The notes under the pieces: generated by a model
What the model was told of the DNA's origin: nothing
Database searches by the model: none
The model's input: only the letters and a program-made list of their open reading frames with translations
Assembly (NCBI GenBank): GCA_964387285.1
Contig: CAYLWO010000010.1
Location: forward strand, 48,087 to 112,086
From: Anaerohabitans sp964387285
Lineage (GTDB): Bacteria > Zhuqueibacterota > Zhuqueibacteria > Residuimicrobiales > Residuimicrobiaceae
DNA: 64,000 nt
Reading direction: 5' to 3'
Program-made: the position numbers and the translations under genes
Part shown: positions 25,910 through 35,779 of the stretch, piece by piece
How positions within the stretch are numbered: the first letter of the stretch is position 1
Layout: every line of letters starts with the position of its first letter

Positions 25910-28028
25910 CGGCGAACAGATCAAGATGGTGGCGAAAAACACGTTTAACGTTTCCAACTCTACCTTTACCACCTGCGATCTGGATTCCAATCCGCATTTT
26001 CATTTCAGCGCACGCCGGTTGAAAATGATTATCGGCGATCGGGTCGTTGCCAAACCCATTGTCATGTTCCTGGGCAAAATTCCGGTGGCCATGTTGCCGT
26101 TTGCCTTTTTTCCAACCAAATCAGGGCGACATTCCGGCATCATCATTCCGCGTTACGGTGAGAGCACGCGCGAGGGACGTTATCTGCGCGGTTTGGGTTA
26201 TTACTGGGCGGCCAGCGATTATTGGGATGCCAAGGCCACCGTTGACTTTTTTGAGAAATCCGGTTGGCTCATAGACGGCGGCGTCAATTATGCCGTGCGC
26301 TATCTGCTCAACGGCAGCATCAACGGTTCGTTGACGCGCAAAAATTTCAGCAATGCGGCCCAGGAGCGGCGTTGGGATTTGACCATTAATCACAGTCAGG
26401 AGATTGATCCCAACACCCGTTTTTCCGCCAGCGGTTATTTTGTCAGCGACAAGAGTTTTTATCAGGATCTGTCCACCAACCTGTCCAATCGACTGACGCG
26501 CGAGCTGCGTTCCAACGCCACGTTTTCAAAATACTGGCCGCAACAGAAATTGAGTCTGAGCGTCAATGCCACGCAGGTGCGTGATCTGGAAGACGATGAA
26601 ACCACCACCACCATGCCGCAGATCACCTTTCGCAAAAGCCAGACGCAGATATTTAATCCCAGGAAGCAGGGCCGGCGCGCAGAGGAGAAATGGTATCACT
26701 CGCTGTATTTCTCCTACGGTTCCAATTTTTATAACCGGCGCACCGAGCAACTGGCGGATTCGGTGAAGAACGTCGAGAACCAACGGCAGATGAATCACAA
26801 TCTGGATTTTTCTCTGACCAGTCCCAGGAAATATTTCGGCATCCTGTCTGTCAATCAATCCTTGAGTATTGAAGAGGACTGGTTTGACCGCACCCAGGCT
26901 TATGAATGGGACAGCGCCAGCGGAGGATACCAAAGCCGGGAGGATATGGGATTTGCCGCGCGACATACCTTCAGTTACAGCGCTTCGGCTTCCACCAAAA
27001 TGTACGGGGTATTGGCGCCGGGCATTGGGGATATTCAATTGATTCGCCACGTGGTGACGCCTTCGCTCTCCTTTAACTATATCCCTGATTTTTCCGCTCC
27101 CATGTGGGGCTATTATGCAGAACTGCGCGATACGACCGGCAAGGTGGAGAAAAGGGATCGATTTTCCGGCACGCCGTCCGGCGGATCGCAATCGGTGAAT
27201 TTGAGCGTGCGCAATCTGTTTCAGATGAAAAAAGGGCAGGGCGAAAAAGAGAAAAAGATCGATCTGTTTACCATGGATTTCAGCACCGGATTTAATTTCA
27301 AGGCGCAGCAGTATCGGTTGTCGGATCTGCGCACGTCGTGGCAGGCCAATCCCATGCGTAATTTCAGTCTGTCGGCAGGGACCACGCACTCTTTCTATGC
27401 CTGGGATCGGCAGAAAAATCAACGCGTCCATCGTTATCTTTTGGAAGATAACGAATGGCAGCCGTGGAAGTATATGCGGTTCACTTCGCTCAATCTGAAT
27501 TTTTCCTTGCGTCTGGAAGGCAAGGGCGATGGCAAAAAATCTCCGGACAAAAACAAGACTGCACAGCAGCCCATGGAGGACGAGTTGTCCGACGAGCCGC
27601 TGCGGCCCGAGGATTTGTCGGTGCTGGAAGAGACCTCCATGAAACGCGGCAACCGGTTCTATGACGAGGATCGTACCGAGGGATTGCATATTCCCTGGCG
27701 CATGAACATGACTTTTAATTTTTATCTGGATAAATCCAATCCGGCCAGGGCGGTGAAGCGTTATTACATGGACATTTCCGGCGCAGAGATGAGTCTGACG
27801 AAAAACTGGCGCATCAATTACAGCGCGCATTATGATCTGGAAAAGCGGCAGATCGCCTATCATCGTTTTGCATTTTATCGGGATTTGCATTGTTGGGAAG
27901 CCAGCGTGGACTGGGTGCCGTCCGGCATCAGCAAGCGGGTTTATTTTCGCATCAGCGTCAAGTCGCCGACGCTGCGCGATATCAAACTGGAACGGCGCGG
28001 TGGGACCGGGAGCGTGTTGGGGTATTGA
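25910..28028 (+). CDS. lptD: LptD/OstA-type outer membrane LPS assembly protein (5' end lost in gap)
   Basis: The last 706 residues of an outer-membrane beta-barrel protein. The first part (TFNVSNSTFTTCDLDSNPHF, RRLKMIIGDRVVAKPIVMFLGKIPV, LPFAFFP) is the end of the OstA/LptA-like jellyroll and its join to the barrel, a signature of FCB-type LptD proteins. The GRHSGIIIPRYGES and GRYLRGLGYYWAASDYWDA blocks begin the barrel, which runs to the C-terminus as repeated aromatic strands. It should insert lipopolysaccharide into the outer leaflet. The N-terminal signal and part of the jellyroll are in the gap. Confidence 0.85.
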
Positions 28029-28105
28029 TTTTGACTCTTGCATTTTTTAAATTTATAAATTAATTTAGTTTAAGAGAAATATTTGTTTTAATCCTAAAGG
28101 GAATT

Positions 28106-29053
28106 ATGTGGCATAAAAAATCTATTGCTGATTATTTTCATGATGACGAGGAGATTGTCTTGTATCCCGGGGATTGTTTAGATTTTTTAAAACAAATTCC
28201 AGACAAGAAGTTCAAGTTGATCGTTACCTCTCCTCCCTATAATATTGGTAAGGAATATGAAAAGAAGAAAAAATTAGAAGTATACATCAATCAACAAACG
28301 CAAATTATCACCGAGTGTGTTCGTACATTGGCTGATGAAGGGAGTATTTGCTGGCAAGTAGGCAATTTTGTTGAAAATGGGTATATTGTACCTATTGATG
28401 CCATTCTTTATCCCGTTTTTAACCGCGTGGGATTAAAAATGCGGAATCGAATCATATGGCATTTTGAACACGGCTTGCATTGTGCGAAGCGGTTTTCTGG
28501 TCGATATGAAACTATTGTCTGGTTTACTAAAACCGACAACTATACATTTAATCTAGATCCGGTGCGAGTCCCGCAAAAGTATCCTGGGAAAAAATATTTT
28601 AAAGGTCCCAAGGCAGGTCAGTATTCCTGTAATCCTTTAGGGAAAAATCCAGGAGATCTTTGGATAATCCCAAACGTTAAAAGCAATCATATCGAGAAAA
28701 CTATTCATCCATGTCAATTTCCTGTTGAATTGATTGAAAGATTGGTACTTTCATTGACAAATGAGGGTGATTGGGTATTTGACCCATTCCTCGGCGTTGG
28801 TTCTACTATTATTGCTGCGATCCGTCATGGTAGAAAGGGGGCTGGGGCTGAAATCGAAAACAAGTATGTCAAGGTTGCTAAAGAAAGGTTGTTACAGGAA
28901 TTGAATGGAACATTAAAAACACGACCAATGACCAAGCCGGTCTATGATCCATTTTTAGCAGGTAACAAACTTACAACTGCACCCTGGATAGAAAAAAAAA
29001 GCGATCAGCTACATTTATTGGAGCAGAAAACTAAAGGGTATAAGAAAAAATGA
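28106..29053 (+). CDS. Type II DNA methyltransferase, TSPPY class (probable N4-cytosine)
   Basis: 315 residues. The catalytic motif IV reads TSPPYNIG near residue 47 and the SAM-binding motif I (FDPFLGVGSTIIAA) lies towards the C-terminus, the motif order of the beta class. HPCQFPVELIERLV precedes it as motif X. The TSPPY form is common in N4-cytosine enzymes, and the partner endonuclease is of BglII/BstYI type, whose methylases are of this kind. A GGG-containing ribosome site precedes the ATG. The gene and its partner are clearly more AT-rich than their neighbours, pointing to horizontal transfer. Confidence 0.9.
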   Translation: MWHKKSIADYFHDDEEIVLYPGDCLDFLKQIPDKKFKLIVTSPPYNIGKEYEKKKKLEVYINQQTQIITECVRTLADEGSICWQVGNFVENGYIVPIDAILYPVFNRVGLKMRNRIIWHFEHGLHCAKRFSGRYETIVWFTKTDNYTFNLDPVRVPQKYPGKKYFKGPKAGQYSCNPLGKNPGDLWIIPNVKSNHIEKTIHPCQFPVELIERLVLSLTNEGDWVFDPFLGVGSTIIAAIRHGRKGAGAEIENKYVKVAKERLLQELNGTLKTRPMTKPVYDPFLAGNKLTTAPWIEKKSDQLHLLEQKTKGYKKK

Positions 29054-29661
29054 AAATTGCTGAGTATTACTCGCATTTAAATGGTTTAGAATTTTTATTG
29101 GTACATAAAAAAGAGTTATGGGCAGAAATTAAAAATGTCTTGAAACGCATTGATGCAGATCAGTGTAAAACAAAAATTTCCAAAGAAAAAACCATGCCGG
29201 GAAAAACATTATATAGTCCTATCTCAATCAACGATAAATTTAAAAAACTACTTAATCAACATAATTGGCATGAAAGCCGGGTTAGCTATTGGGTTACAAA
29301 AGATGAGAAATTGATCCGCCGCACCTTTTCTTTAAATCCTGAAGAACAAAAGAAGGAGATAGAAAAAGCCGGTCTTACGCCGATTTTCAGTTATAATCAA
29401 ACAGATTTTGTTAAAGACCGTGTTGCTTTAGAGGTTCAGTTGGGGAAATATGCTTTTGTTGCTTATGATCTGTTTGTCAAGCACCTAGCCTTTTATGTTG
29501 GCGATTTTATCGATGTTGGCATCGAAATACTGCCGATGAAATCCATGCAGCAGGATATGAGTTCTGGCGTTGCTTATTATGAAGGTGAAGTATACAATGT
29601 GATCCGACAAGGTAGAGGGGTTCCTGCGGTCCCATTAATCATTATAGGAATCGTGCCCTGA
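29050..29661 (+). CDS. BglII/BstYI-family type II restriction endonuclease
   Basis: 203 residues, overlapping the methyltransferase by four bases (ATGA), so translation is coupled. The central TDFVKDRVALEVQLGKYAF block gives D119, E128 and Q130, matching the D...ExQ active site known from BglII, where glutamine replaces the usual PD-(D/E)XK lysine. AYDLFVKHLAFYVGDFIDVGIEILP and SSGVAYYEGE are further blocks that I associate with the BglII/BstYI family. It probably cuts a GATC-centred six-base site (AGATCT or RGATCY). AGATCT sites do occur in this window (for example near 764 and 2019). Confidence 0.82.
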   Translation: MKIAEYYSHLNGLEFLLVHKKELWAEIKNVLKRIDADQCKTKISKEKTMPGKTLYSPISINDKFKKLLNQHNWHESRVSYWVTKDEKLIRRTFSLNPEEQKKEIEKAGLTPIFSYNQTDFVKDRVALEVQLGKYAFVAYDLFVKHLAFYVGDFIDVGIEILPMKSMQQDMSSGVAYYEGEVYNVIRQGRGVPAVPLIIIGIVP

Positions 29662-29692
29662 GCAAAGCGACTACCGGCCAAAGTACCCTCCA

Positions 29693-29762
29693 AACGCAGA
29701 GGCGCTGAGGGCGCAAAGAAAAATATTACTATTATCCTCAGCGTTCTCTGCGCCTTTGCGTT
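29693..29762. repeat. Imperfect inverted repeat (interspersed element or terminator)
   Basis: Two arms of about 26 bases (29693-29718 and 29736-29762) pair imperfectly: AACGCAGAGGCGC and its near-complement GCGCCTTTGCGTT form the base. I recall similar 'CTCTGCGCCTTTGCGTT' sequences as dispersed intergenic repeats in many environmental genomes. It lies between the convergent ends of the restriction gene and ssb, where it may also act as a transcription stop. It marks one border of the acquired restriction-modification pair. Confidence 0.65.
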
Positions 29763-29772
29763 GAAATGAAAA

Positions 29773-30282
29773 TTAATTTGCCGCGCCGGTCGACGTATTC
29801 TCCGAAGTTTCTAAAATTCCTTCTCCCTGACTTTCATAGCTGGGATCGATAGCTGAAACCAGACCTTTTTCCAGATATTGAATCCACTGAGCGTTGATCT
29901 GAATGGGATAAAAACCCTTGTCCGGCGCGCTGTTGGGCATGGATTGCAGTTCGCCGATAATCATCACGCTGTTGCCCTTTTTCAGATACTTGTTGCATTG
30001 CACCGCCTGTTGCGCCCATACCACTACGCTGATGTAGCAATGTTCGCGTTCCATGCCTTCCAGAGCCTGCTGTTCCGGTTCCGGCTCGGTGCTGATGACA
30101 AAGTTGGTCACCGGCACGCCGCGCGAGGTCCAGCGCAACGGTGGATCTTGCATCAGCCTCCCGGCCACGACTATGCGGTTGACATTGGGGAAATCAAAAG
30201 ACTTGTTGCGATTGACCGGCGCAGCTTCTACGGCGGGTCGATACGGTCTTTTATGGTGATGTTGCCTGTTTTTGTCTTTCAT
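29773..30282 (-). CDS. ssb: Single-stranded DNA-binding protein
   Basis: 169 residues from the ATG at 30282. The OB fold begins PNVNRIVVAGRLMQDPPLRWTSRG and continues VPVTNFVIST, WAQQAVQCNKYLKKGNSVMIIGEL and YPIQINAQWIQYL, all typical of SSB/PriB proteins. The N-terminal 20 residues are basic and histidine-rich. The start overlaps the stop of the upstream Nudix gene (ATGA), so longer reading to 30333 is unlikely. The acidic DDIPF-type tail of housekeeping SSB is absent (the protein ends TSTGAAN), so this may be a secondary SSB-like protein working with the repair genes upstream. Confidence 0.8.
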   Translation of the reverse strand: MKDKNRQHHHKRPYRPAVEAAPVNRNKSFDFPNVNRIVVAGRLMQDPPLRWTSRGVPVTNFVISTEPEPEQQALEGMEREHCYISVVVWAQQAVQCNKYLKKGNSVMIIGELQSMPNSAPDKGFYPIQINAQWIQYLEKGLVSAIDPSYESQGEGILETSENTSTGAAN

Positions 30283-31052
30283 ATTTTCTCTATTAATTTT
30301 GTTTTCATCCATTGAGTATATTCTTCCAAACACCCCACCGCCGACGGCGTGACATTCTCATTCCGTTCCATGAAATATCGAATCGCGCTAGAGTCATTGC
30401 TCAGACATACCAGTTTCTCATATTCATGCCGATCAATCGCAGACCGGGCCTGCGCAACGATATCAGCGGCAACAAGGCGACAATCGGCGACAAAAAGCAA
30501 TTCCGGTTTGTAATGATCCATGGCTACGATGAGTCCGAAGCATTGCAAAGAATAATCGTTTTTTGCCAATGCGGCCTCTTCCGCCAACTCGCGCTGTATG
30601 GCGGTAAAGACGGCATGGGGATCATGCAGCAAATCAGCGTCTATATGACCGCCGAACAGGTCATAGCACAGCGGGTATTCTCCGACCTGCGCACTGCGAA
30701 GCATTAACACGATTTGCCGGTCCTTGCTTTTCACTACCGCACTGACGCCCAGGCTGCGCGCCAGCGTTTGCACAGAATGGCCGGAAAGAATTTTTTCCGT
30801 ATATTCGTTGCAAAACAGCAGAGTTTTGTAATCCGTGGTGCTCAGTTCTAAATGTAACGCCGAGTCGACAGTACGATAATTTTCCAACCGCAGCATAGGA
30901 CCGTTGAAATGGCCCTGTGTCTTTTTCTGTTGCCAAAACATCTCTATCTCGTCGCGCCAGCCGGATGGCAATTGGTGAAAAGACGAATTCGGCGTTATAA
31001 TGATTTCATCGGGGCGCCAGGAACCTCTGGCCAGAACTTTAAACAGGGCCAT
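30279..31052 (-). CDS. Nudix hydrolase-like protein
   Basis: 257 residues from the ATG at 31052, which overlaps the ogt stop (TAATG). A Nudix box is visible near residues 135-160: GGHIDADLLHDPHAVFTAIQ then RELAEEAAL, with the REx2EE metal-binding core. An N-terminal domain of about 120 residues (EYTEKILSGHSVQTLARSLGV) precedes it and is not of a family I recognise. It probably hydrolyses a nucleoside diphosphate derivative, perhaps a damaged nucleotide given its position between ogt and ssb. A longer reading frame to 31286 is only an overlap with ogt. Confidence 0.7.
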   Translation of the reverse strand: MALFKVLARGSWRPDEIIITPNSSFHQLPSGWRDEIEMFWQQKKTQGHFNGPMLRLENYRTVDSALHLELSTTDYKTLLFCNEYTEKILSGHSVQTLARSLGVSAVVKSKDRQIVLMLRSAQVGEYPLCYDLFGGHIDADLLHDPHAVFTAIQRELAEEAALAKNDYSLQCFGLIVAMDHYKPELLFVADCRLVAADIVAQARSAIDRHEYEKLVCLSNDSSAIRYFMERNENVTPSAVGCLEEYTQWMKTKLIEKI

Positions 31053-31570
31053 TACAATAAAACGCCTTCCAGACTCAACAGGGCCTGTTTGATGTGCAAG
31101 CCGCCGCCGTATCCGCCCAATTTGCCGGCGCCGGCCAGGACCCGATGACAGGGTATGACAATCGGAATCGGATTGGCGCCGTTGGCTGCGCCGATAGCCC
31201 GGCTGGCCCCGGGCTTGCCCAGCTCTTTGCCGATCTGACCATAGGTCACCGTATGTCCGTATGGGATTTTGCGTAAATACATCCACACCAGGCGCTGAAA
31301 ATCCGTGCCACCGGAGATATCCAACACTGTTTTCCAGGCAACCGGTTGGCCGGAAAAATAGCGGTCCAGTTCTTTGTATAAACCGGCAAACGGTTTTTCG
31401 TCCTTAACCACCTGAATTTTCGGCGAAATCGCTGCCAGGAATTGTTTTTCGTTCATCTGCTCGACAAATTCGATTCGGCAAAGACCTCTGTCCGTGGCCG
31501 CCAGAATCAGGTCGCTGGGTTCCCATTTATAAGTGCAATAAAAAATAACATTTGGCATGGCAGGCATCAT
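31052..31570 (-). CDS. ogt: Methylated-DNA--protein-cysteine methyltransferase
   Basis: 172 residues. It removes alkyl groups from O6-methylguanine onto its own cysteine. The active-site motif is PIVIPCHRVLAGAGKLGGYGGGL, with Cys in PCHRV; the helix-turn-helix part reads IPYGHTVTYGQIGKELGKPGASRAIGAANG. The N-terminal half is the usual ribonuclease-like domain. A GGAAG sits upstream of the start. It heads a coupled three-gene operon with the Nudix and ssb genes, giving a DNA-maintenance theme. Confidence 0.92.
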   Translation of the reverse strand: MMPAMPNVIFYCTYKWEPSDLILAATDRGLCRIEFVEQMNEKQFLAAISPKIQVVKDEKPFAGLYKELDRYFSGQPVAWKTVLDISGGTDFQRLVWMYLRKIPYGHTVTYGQIGKELGKPGASRAIGAANGANPIPIVIPCHRVLAGAGKLGGYGGGLHIKQALLSLEGVLL

Positions 31571-31641
31571 TTCGTTTATCTTCCATATCTGGAAAAGTTA
31601 TCATGATTTCCCATGAATGTCAAGGGGAAAATCTGCATATA

Positions 31642-31679
31642 AAAAATGCCAGACGCTTGCAACAGCGCCTGGCATTTTT
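31642..31679 (-). terminator. Rho-independent terminator of TonB-dependent receptor gene
   Basis: An inverted repeat with 16-base arms and one mismatch: AAAAATGCCAG...CGCT pairs with AGCG...CTGGCATTTTT around a 6-base loop. The flanking A and T runs allow it to work in both directions. It begins 17 bases beyond the stop of the minus-strand receptor gene. Confidence 0.88.
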
Positions 31680-31695
31680 CAAAATGAACAGAATT

Positions 31696-34455
31696 CTAGA
31701 GCATAACTTCCGCAGTAAAGAACGTATTGAACAGGGGCGCTTGCAGCACGTACCAGAGGTACTTGCCGCTATAAGCGTCATTGCGTCCGTAATCGCGGGT
31801 GTAATCTGCACGATAATAGTTCTCATCGCGGTTGGTCAGGTTATAAAGATCCAAACGCAAGCGAATATTGGTGTTGGAAACTTTGAAACTGTACATCAGA
31901 TTGCCGTCCAACTGGAAGAAGGAGGGTAGTTTGGAGGATTTGGTTTCGACCACTTTGCCGCCGGCGTCCAGCACGTCGTATTTGTTGGTGTACGTGGCGT
32001 AATACTCATCCCACCAGCTCACGCCCAAACCGACTTTGAAAGGACCAAAGGTATAACCAACGCTGGCATTGGCCATTTTCTCCGGGCTTTTCGGCACGAC
32101 CTTGTTGATTACATCTTCCGGCTTGGCGCTGAAAATGGTTTTCACATTTTTGTCGATTTCTTTCCAGCGATTTTGCGCCATGGTAACCGAGCCCGCGTAT
32201 TCTAAATTGCCCATGTTGCCCACGGCCTGAACTTCAAGACCTTTGAAGGTGGCTTTGCCGACGTTCAAAGTCTGGCTGATGTCAGAGAGGTCGCGGATGG
32301 ATTCAATGCGATCGCGGTATTCCATCATGTAATAGTTGATGTTGAGGCGCAAGGGTGACGTTTTTAAACCGGCGCCGAGTTCGATGTTTTGCACGGTTTC
32401 CGGCACAATGTTCTCGCCGCCCGGCTGATTGGTGCCTGGGCCGTTGTCGCGGTTGTACCATTCATAGGAGCGCGGTTCTTTTTTGGCCAGCGAGTAATTG
32501 ACCAATACGTTCAACTGTTGCGTCAGGTTATAGTTGGCGCCCACTTTCGGCGAGAAAAAGTCATAGGTGCGTTCGTAATCTGATGCTTTGAATTTCGGTG
32601 TACCGTCTGCGTTTTTCTTGTCCATGGTGGTGCGGAAACTTTTACCGATGTACTTGCCGGCCTCAAAGTCGAAAATTTCCACCGGATTTTCCACCACTTT
32701 GGAATTGTAGGTGCCGTACTGACCGTCAGCCATTAACGTCAAATGCTCTGTCGGTTTCACGGTAAAACGGGCAAAACCGGCCAGGTTCCAAACATCGGTG
32801 GTGTAATCGTAACGGCGCATGACATCATCCCAGACCACCAGATTGTTGCTGGCGTCGGCCGTGCGGAAATCCAAAGATTGTGCAAAATGGTCGGCGCGCC
32901 AGAAACGGCCCTCGCCGCCGATAACCATACGCAACCAGTTTTTCAGCTGATGCTGGTAGTAGGTGTTGATGCCGGTCTGGAAATGGTTGTTCTGGCTGTC
33001 GTTTTGCCAGCTGTTGTTGCTGGCGCCTGAGGCATAGTATCTGGCAGAAGAGACCGCTTTGCCGTTGAACATCTTGGTTGCCGGGTCATAACCGGTGAGC
33101 GTAATGCCCGTGGCTTCATAAATGAAACGGGCATGCTGTCCCCAGGCTGTTGCTTCCTTGGCATTGTCCAGGGGTTTGTAGTCCACAATACCGGTGGTCA
33201 CGCTGAACACGTCGTTGTACATGTACTTGCCGCCGCCCACGCCTTTGGTGACAAAAACGTTGGTCATTAAATCCTGTTTTTCAGAAATCTTCCATTCATG
33301 ACGCAATGAAAGTTGCGGCTTGAAATAATAATTCTCTTGCCAGGGGTGATTGCGGCGATTGTATTCTCGACCCAAGGTGGAAATCAGATTTAAATCCTGC
33401 ACCGTGCCGGTCTGATTATGTTTTTGCGGAGCGGCAATAAGGCTGAGGGCCAGCGTGTGGTTGCCGAGAATGCTCTGCAGTTCGGCGCCGAAAGAGTAAC
33501 CGTCGTAATAGGTGCCATTGACATAAGAATCGCCGGCTTTACGTTCGAACAGCAAACTGTAATTGATCTTTCCGTCAGCGAGTAAACCGGAATTGTAGCG
33601 AATGGAGAAATTATAATTAATAGGCGAATATTTTTCAAAACCGCCTTTACCGTCAGCAACTTTGCCGTCATTGGCGCCGCCGGTAGCGCCCTGGGTGGAA
33701 TAGGTTCCCACCGAGGTACGAATCTGTAAGCTGCGTTTTGGGGAAATGCCCATGGTTTCTATATTGAGCGAACCGCCAAAGGCGCCGGAGCCGTACAGGG
33801 AAGAACCGGGACCGCGCTGCACCTGGACGTTCTGCACGCCGCTGGCCAGACCGGTCCAGTTGGACCAGTAAACAGTCTGGCTTTCCGGATCATTGACTGG
33901 AATGCCGTTGATGAGTACCTGCACTTTGTCAGCGTCAAAACCGCGCACGGTCATCTCGGTTTCACCCAGACCACCGGAGGTCACAAACACACCGGGAATA
34001 TTCTGGATGAGTTGCGGCAAATCACCGGTGGTATATTTTTCGGACAATTGCGCGCTGGTCACTTCAGAGAAAGCAATCGGCGTTTCGCGATCCACAGCCC
34101 GGTTAGCGGTGACGGTCAGTGATTTGCCGGCCAACACGGTCGCTTGCAGACTCAGGTTCACAGTCAAACCTTTATCTGCGGTGAGGTCAATATTTTTGGC
34201 AGCGGAATTATAGCCCATATAGGATGCCTTGATTTCATAGGCGCCTTCAGGCACGCCGCTAATGGTGTATACGCCCCTGACATCCGTTGTCGCACCATAA
34301 CTGGTGCCTTCTAGCATGACATTGGCGCCCGGTAAGGGTACACCGGTTTGGGCATCGGTGATCTTGCCCGAGATCTTGCCGCTGGCGCCGAACAATGCCA
34401 GGGGCATAATCATAAGAGCTGCAAGGAACACATGTAGCAGTTGCTTTTTGGTCAT
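31696..34455 (-). CDS. TonB-dependent receptor with carboxypeptidase-like N-terminal domain
   Basis: About 919 residues. The start at 34455 (MTKKQLLHVF) has a strong GGAGGAGG site. A signal peptide ends near ALFGASG. Next is a CarboxypepD-like domain (GKISGKITDAQTGVPLPGANV ... GVYTISGVP), then the plug (LPQLIQNIPGVFVTSGG, MTVRGFDADKVQVLINGIPV, QRGPGSSLYGSGAFGGSLNI) and a large barrel ending in an aromatic residue pattern (FFTAEVML). It should import a scarce ligand using TonB energy. No neighbouring transporter identifies the ligand. Confidence 0.92.
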   Translation of the reverse strand: MTKKQLLHVFLAALMIMPLALFGASGKISGKITDAQTGVPLPGANVMLEGTSYGATTDVRGVYTISGVPEGAYEIKASYMGYNSAAKNIDLTADKGLTVNLSLQATVLAGKSLTVTANRAVDRETPIAFSEVTSAQLSEKYTTGDLPQLIQNIPGVFVTSGGLGETEMTVRGFDADKVQVLINGIPVNDPESQTVYWSNWTGLASGVQNVQVQRGPGSSLYGSGAFGGSLNIETMGISPKRSLQIRTSVGTYSTQGATGGANDGKVADGKGGFEKYSPINYNFSIRYNSGLLADGKINYSLLFERKAGDSYVNGTYYDGYSFGAELQSILGNHTLALSLIAAPQKHNQTGTVQDLNLISTLGREYNRRNHPWQENYYFKPQLSLRHEWKISEKQDLMTNVFVTKGVGGGKYMYNDVFSVTTGIVDYKPLDNAKEATAWGQHARFIYEATGITLTGYDPATKMFNGKAVSSARYYASGASNNSWQNDSQNNHFQTGINTYYQHQLKNWLRMVIGGEGRFWRADHFAQSLDFRTADASNNLVVWDDVMRRYDYTTDVWNLAGFARFTVKPTEHLTLMADGQYGTYNSKVVENPVEIFDFEAGKYIGKSFRTTMDKKNADGTPKFKASDYERTYDFFSPKVGANYNLTQQLNVLVNYSLAKKEPRSYEWYNRDNGPGTNQPGGENIVPETVQNIELGAGLKTSPLRLNINYYMMEYRDRIESIRDLSDISQTLNVGKATFKGLEVQAVGNMGNLEYAGSVTMAQNRWKEIDKNVKTIFSAKPEDVINKVVPKSPEKMANASVGYTFGPFKVGLGVSWWDEYYATYTNKYDVLDAGGKVVETKSSKLPSFFQLDGNLMYSFKVSNTNIRLRLDLYNLTNRDENYYRADYTRDYGRNDAYSGKYLWYVLQAPLFNTFFTAEVML

Positions 34456-34781
34456 AAGGTTTCCTCCTCCTCGAGTTTTGTGACCCAAATCAATTTCTGA
34501 TTGGCGATATAGTTTAAAAAAATTTGATCAATTTAGCAAAAGAAATTATTCATGGAACTGCTTTTTTTAGTTTTTCACCCTGAAACAGGATGAAAAGATT
34601 TGCAGAGTCCGGTTGGATCATCATTACAGGCGCAAATGCTTAGTTGTTATTAATCAATTGGTTCTCTAATAAATCACCTAATGAGGAGCAGGCCACATCA
34701 GCCTTGAATAACCTGTTTTTTTGCGAACAGCACTTTTCGGACATTTAATTCATTCAAAAGATGTTCATCTGCGAAATTGTT
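34456..34781. other. Intergenic region, promoter side of the receptor gene
   Basis: About 330 bases. It contains the Shine-Dalgarno of the receptor gene and an AT-rich stretch (34495-34560) that probably holds its promoter. The rest, to 34781, shows no open frame or repeat that I can support. Confidence 0.4.
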
Positions 34782-35771
34782 TTATGCCTGATCCAGCAGG
34801 GCGGCTATGGGTTGTGTACTTTGTTTAGTGCGTGATTTTATCGTGAACAGAAAAAGCATGGCGGCCAGAGCGACCGGCAGATAAAAGGTCAAGTAGCGCC
34901 ATCCCATCAGGCTTATGGCCATGCTCTGTTCGAGTATGACGTTCATGAAAATCATATAAAAGGCTGCCTCGGCGCCGGGCGTTGGGAGGCACGTCAGGAT
35001 GAAAAAAACAAGCCATCTCAACAGGTACACCTGAATCGGATCAGCCTGAATTTGAAAACTGTCCAGCAAACCGTTGACTCCAGGCATAATCAGATCGCCA
35101 ACGCCGCCCTGGGCCACGCCGACGGCCGGCACGCCGGAGGCAAAGGCCTCGAGAATGACGTCGCCGAATGTCTCGGTTGTTGATGGAAAAACCAGCATGT
35201 CGGCTAATGCGTACCAGCGGGCCAGTACCTGTTTTTCCAGATCAACGCCGTGCGGCCATAATTCAACTTGCTGTACGCCGTTATGTTGCAATTCGCGCAT
35301 GGCGCTGGCGGAAGGGGTGAACGTGCGGCGGCATTTGTTGTGGAACCAACTCAGGTAACTCCAACCGATTTGAGCCATACGGGAAAAACCATAATAGTCG
35401 AAATAGGAAACGAAATGAGTGTGATAGCTGGCCACGACCGGAAATTTTCTGCTTATGCCGTATTGAATCCCGTAAAGACCCAACAACGTCGGGCTGACGA
35501 CATGGATGACGTCCGGCTTGATATGATCCAACTGACGATCGATCCCGTTCAAGTACGGCAGACCGACGCGATAATACGGGTAAAACAGGAACGGCGCTGA
35601 AGCCACCTTGTACACATGATCGCGCCAGGCTACGTCAGAATCGGGCTTGACCGGTGCGAAAAAGCGATAAGCAATTTTATCTTTTTCCAGGGTGTTGACC
35701 AGATTACACAGGGTGTGCGTGACGCGGTCAACCAGTGGCGGCAGACTTTCAGTAAAATAGGCTGCTTTCAT
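34782..35771 (-). pseudogene. Chimeric remnant: GT4 glycosyltransferase with internal deletion fused to a flippase-like C-terminus
   Basis: An open frame of 329 codons (MKAAYFTESLPPLVDRV...) that joins three unlike pieces. The first 180 residues are a normal GT4 acceptor domain ending VELWPHGVDLEKQ. This runs straight into ADMLVFPSTTETFGDVILEAFASGVPAV, which in intact GT4 enzymes lies about 80-100 residues later, so the start of the donor domain is missing. After VNGLL the sequence switches to LLRWLVFFILTCLPTPGAEA and WRYLTFYLPVALAAMLFLF, which looks like the last membrane helices of an LPG-synthase/AglD-type flippase. The donor-binding site is gone, so it cannot be an active transferase. Confidence 0.72.
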
Positions 35772-35779
35772 TGAGAGCT

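Noticed and set aside
25810..25948. Continuation of rarA through the N run to a stop at 25948
   Set aside because: The sequence after the gap encodes LptD in another frame; the apparent continuation is an artefact of the arbitrary gap length.
26526..28043. A 505-codon open frame opposite the LptD gene
   Set aside because: The plus strand encodes a convincing LptD barrel; the opposite frame is open because of codon bias and has no domain signature.
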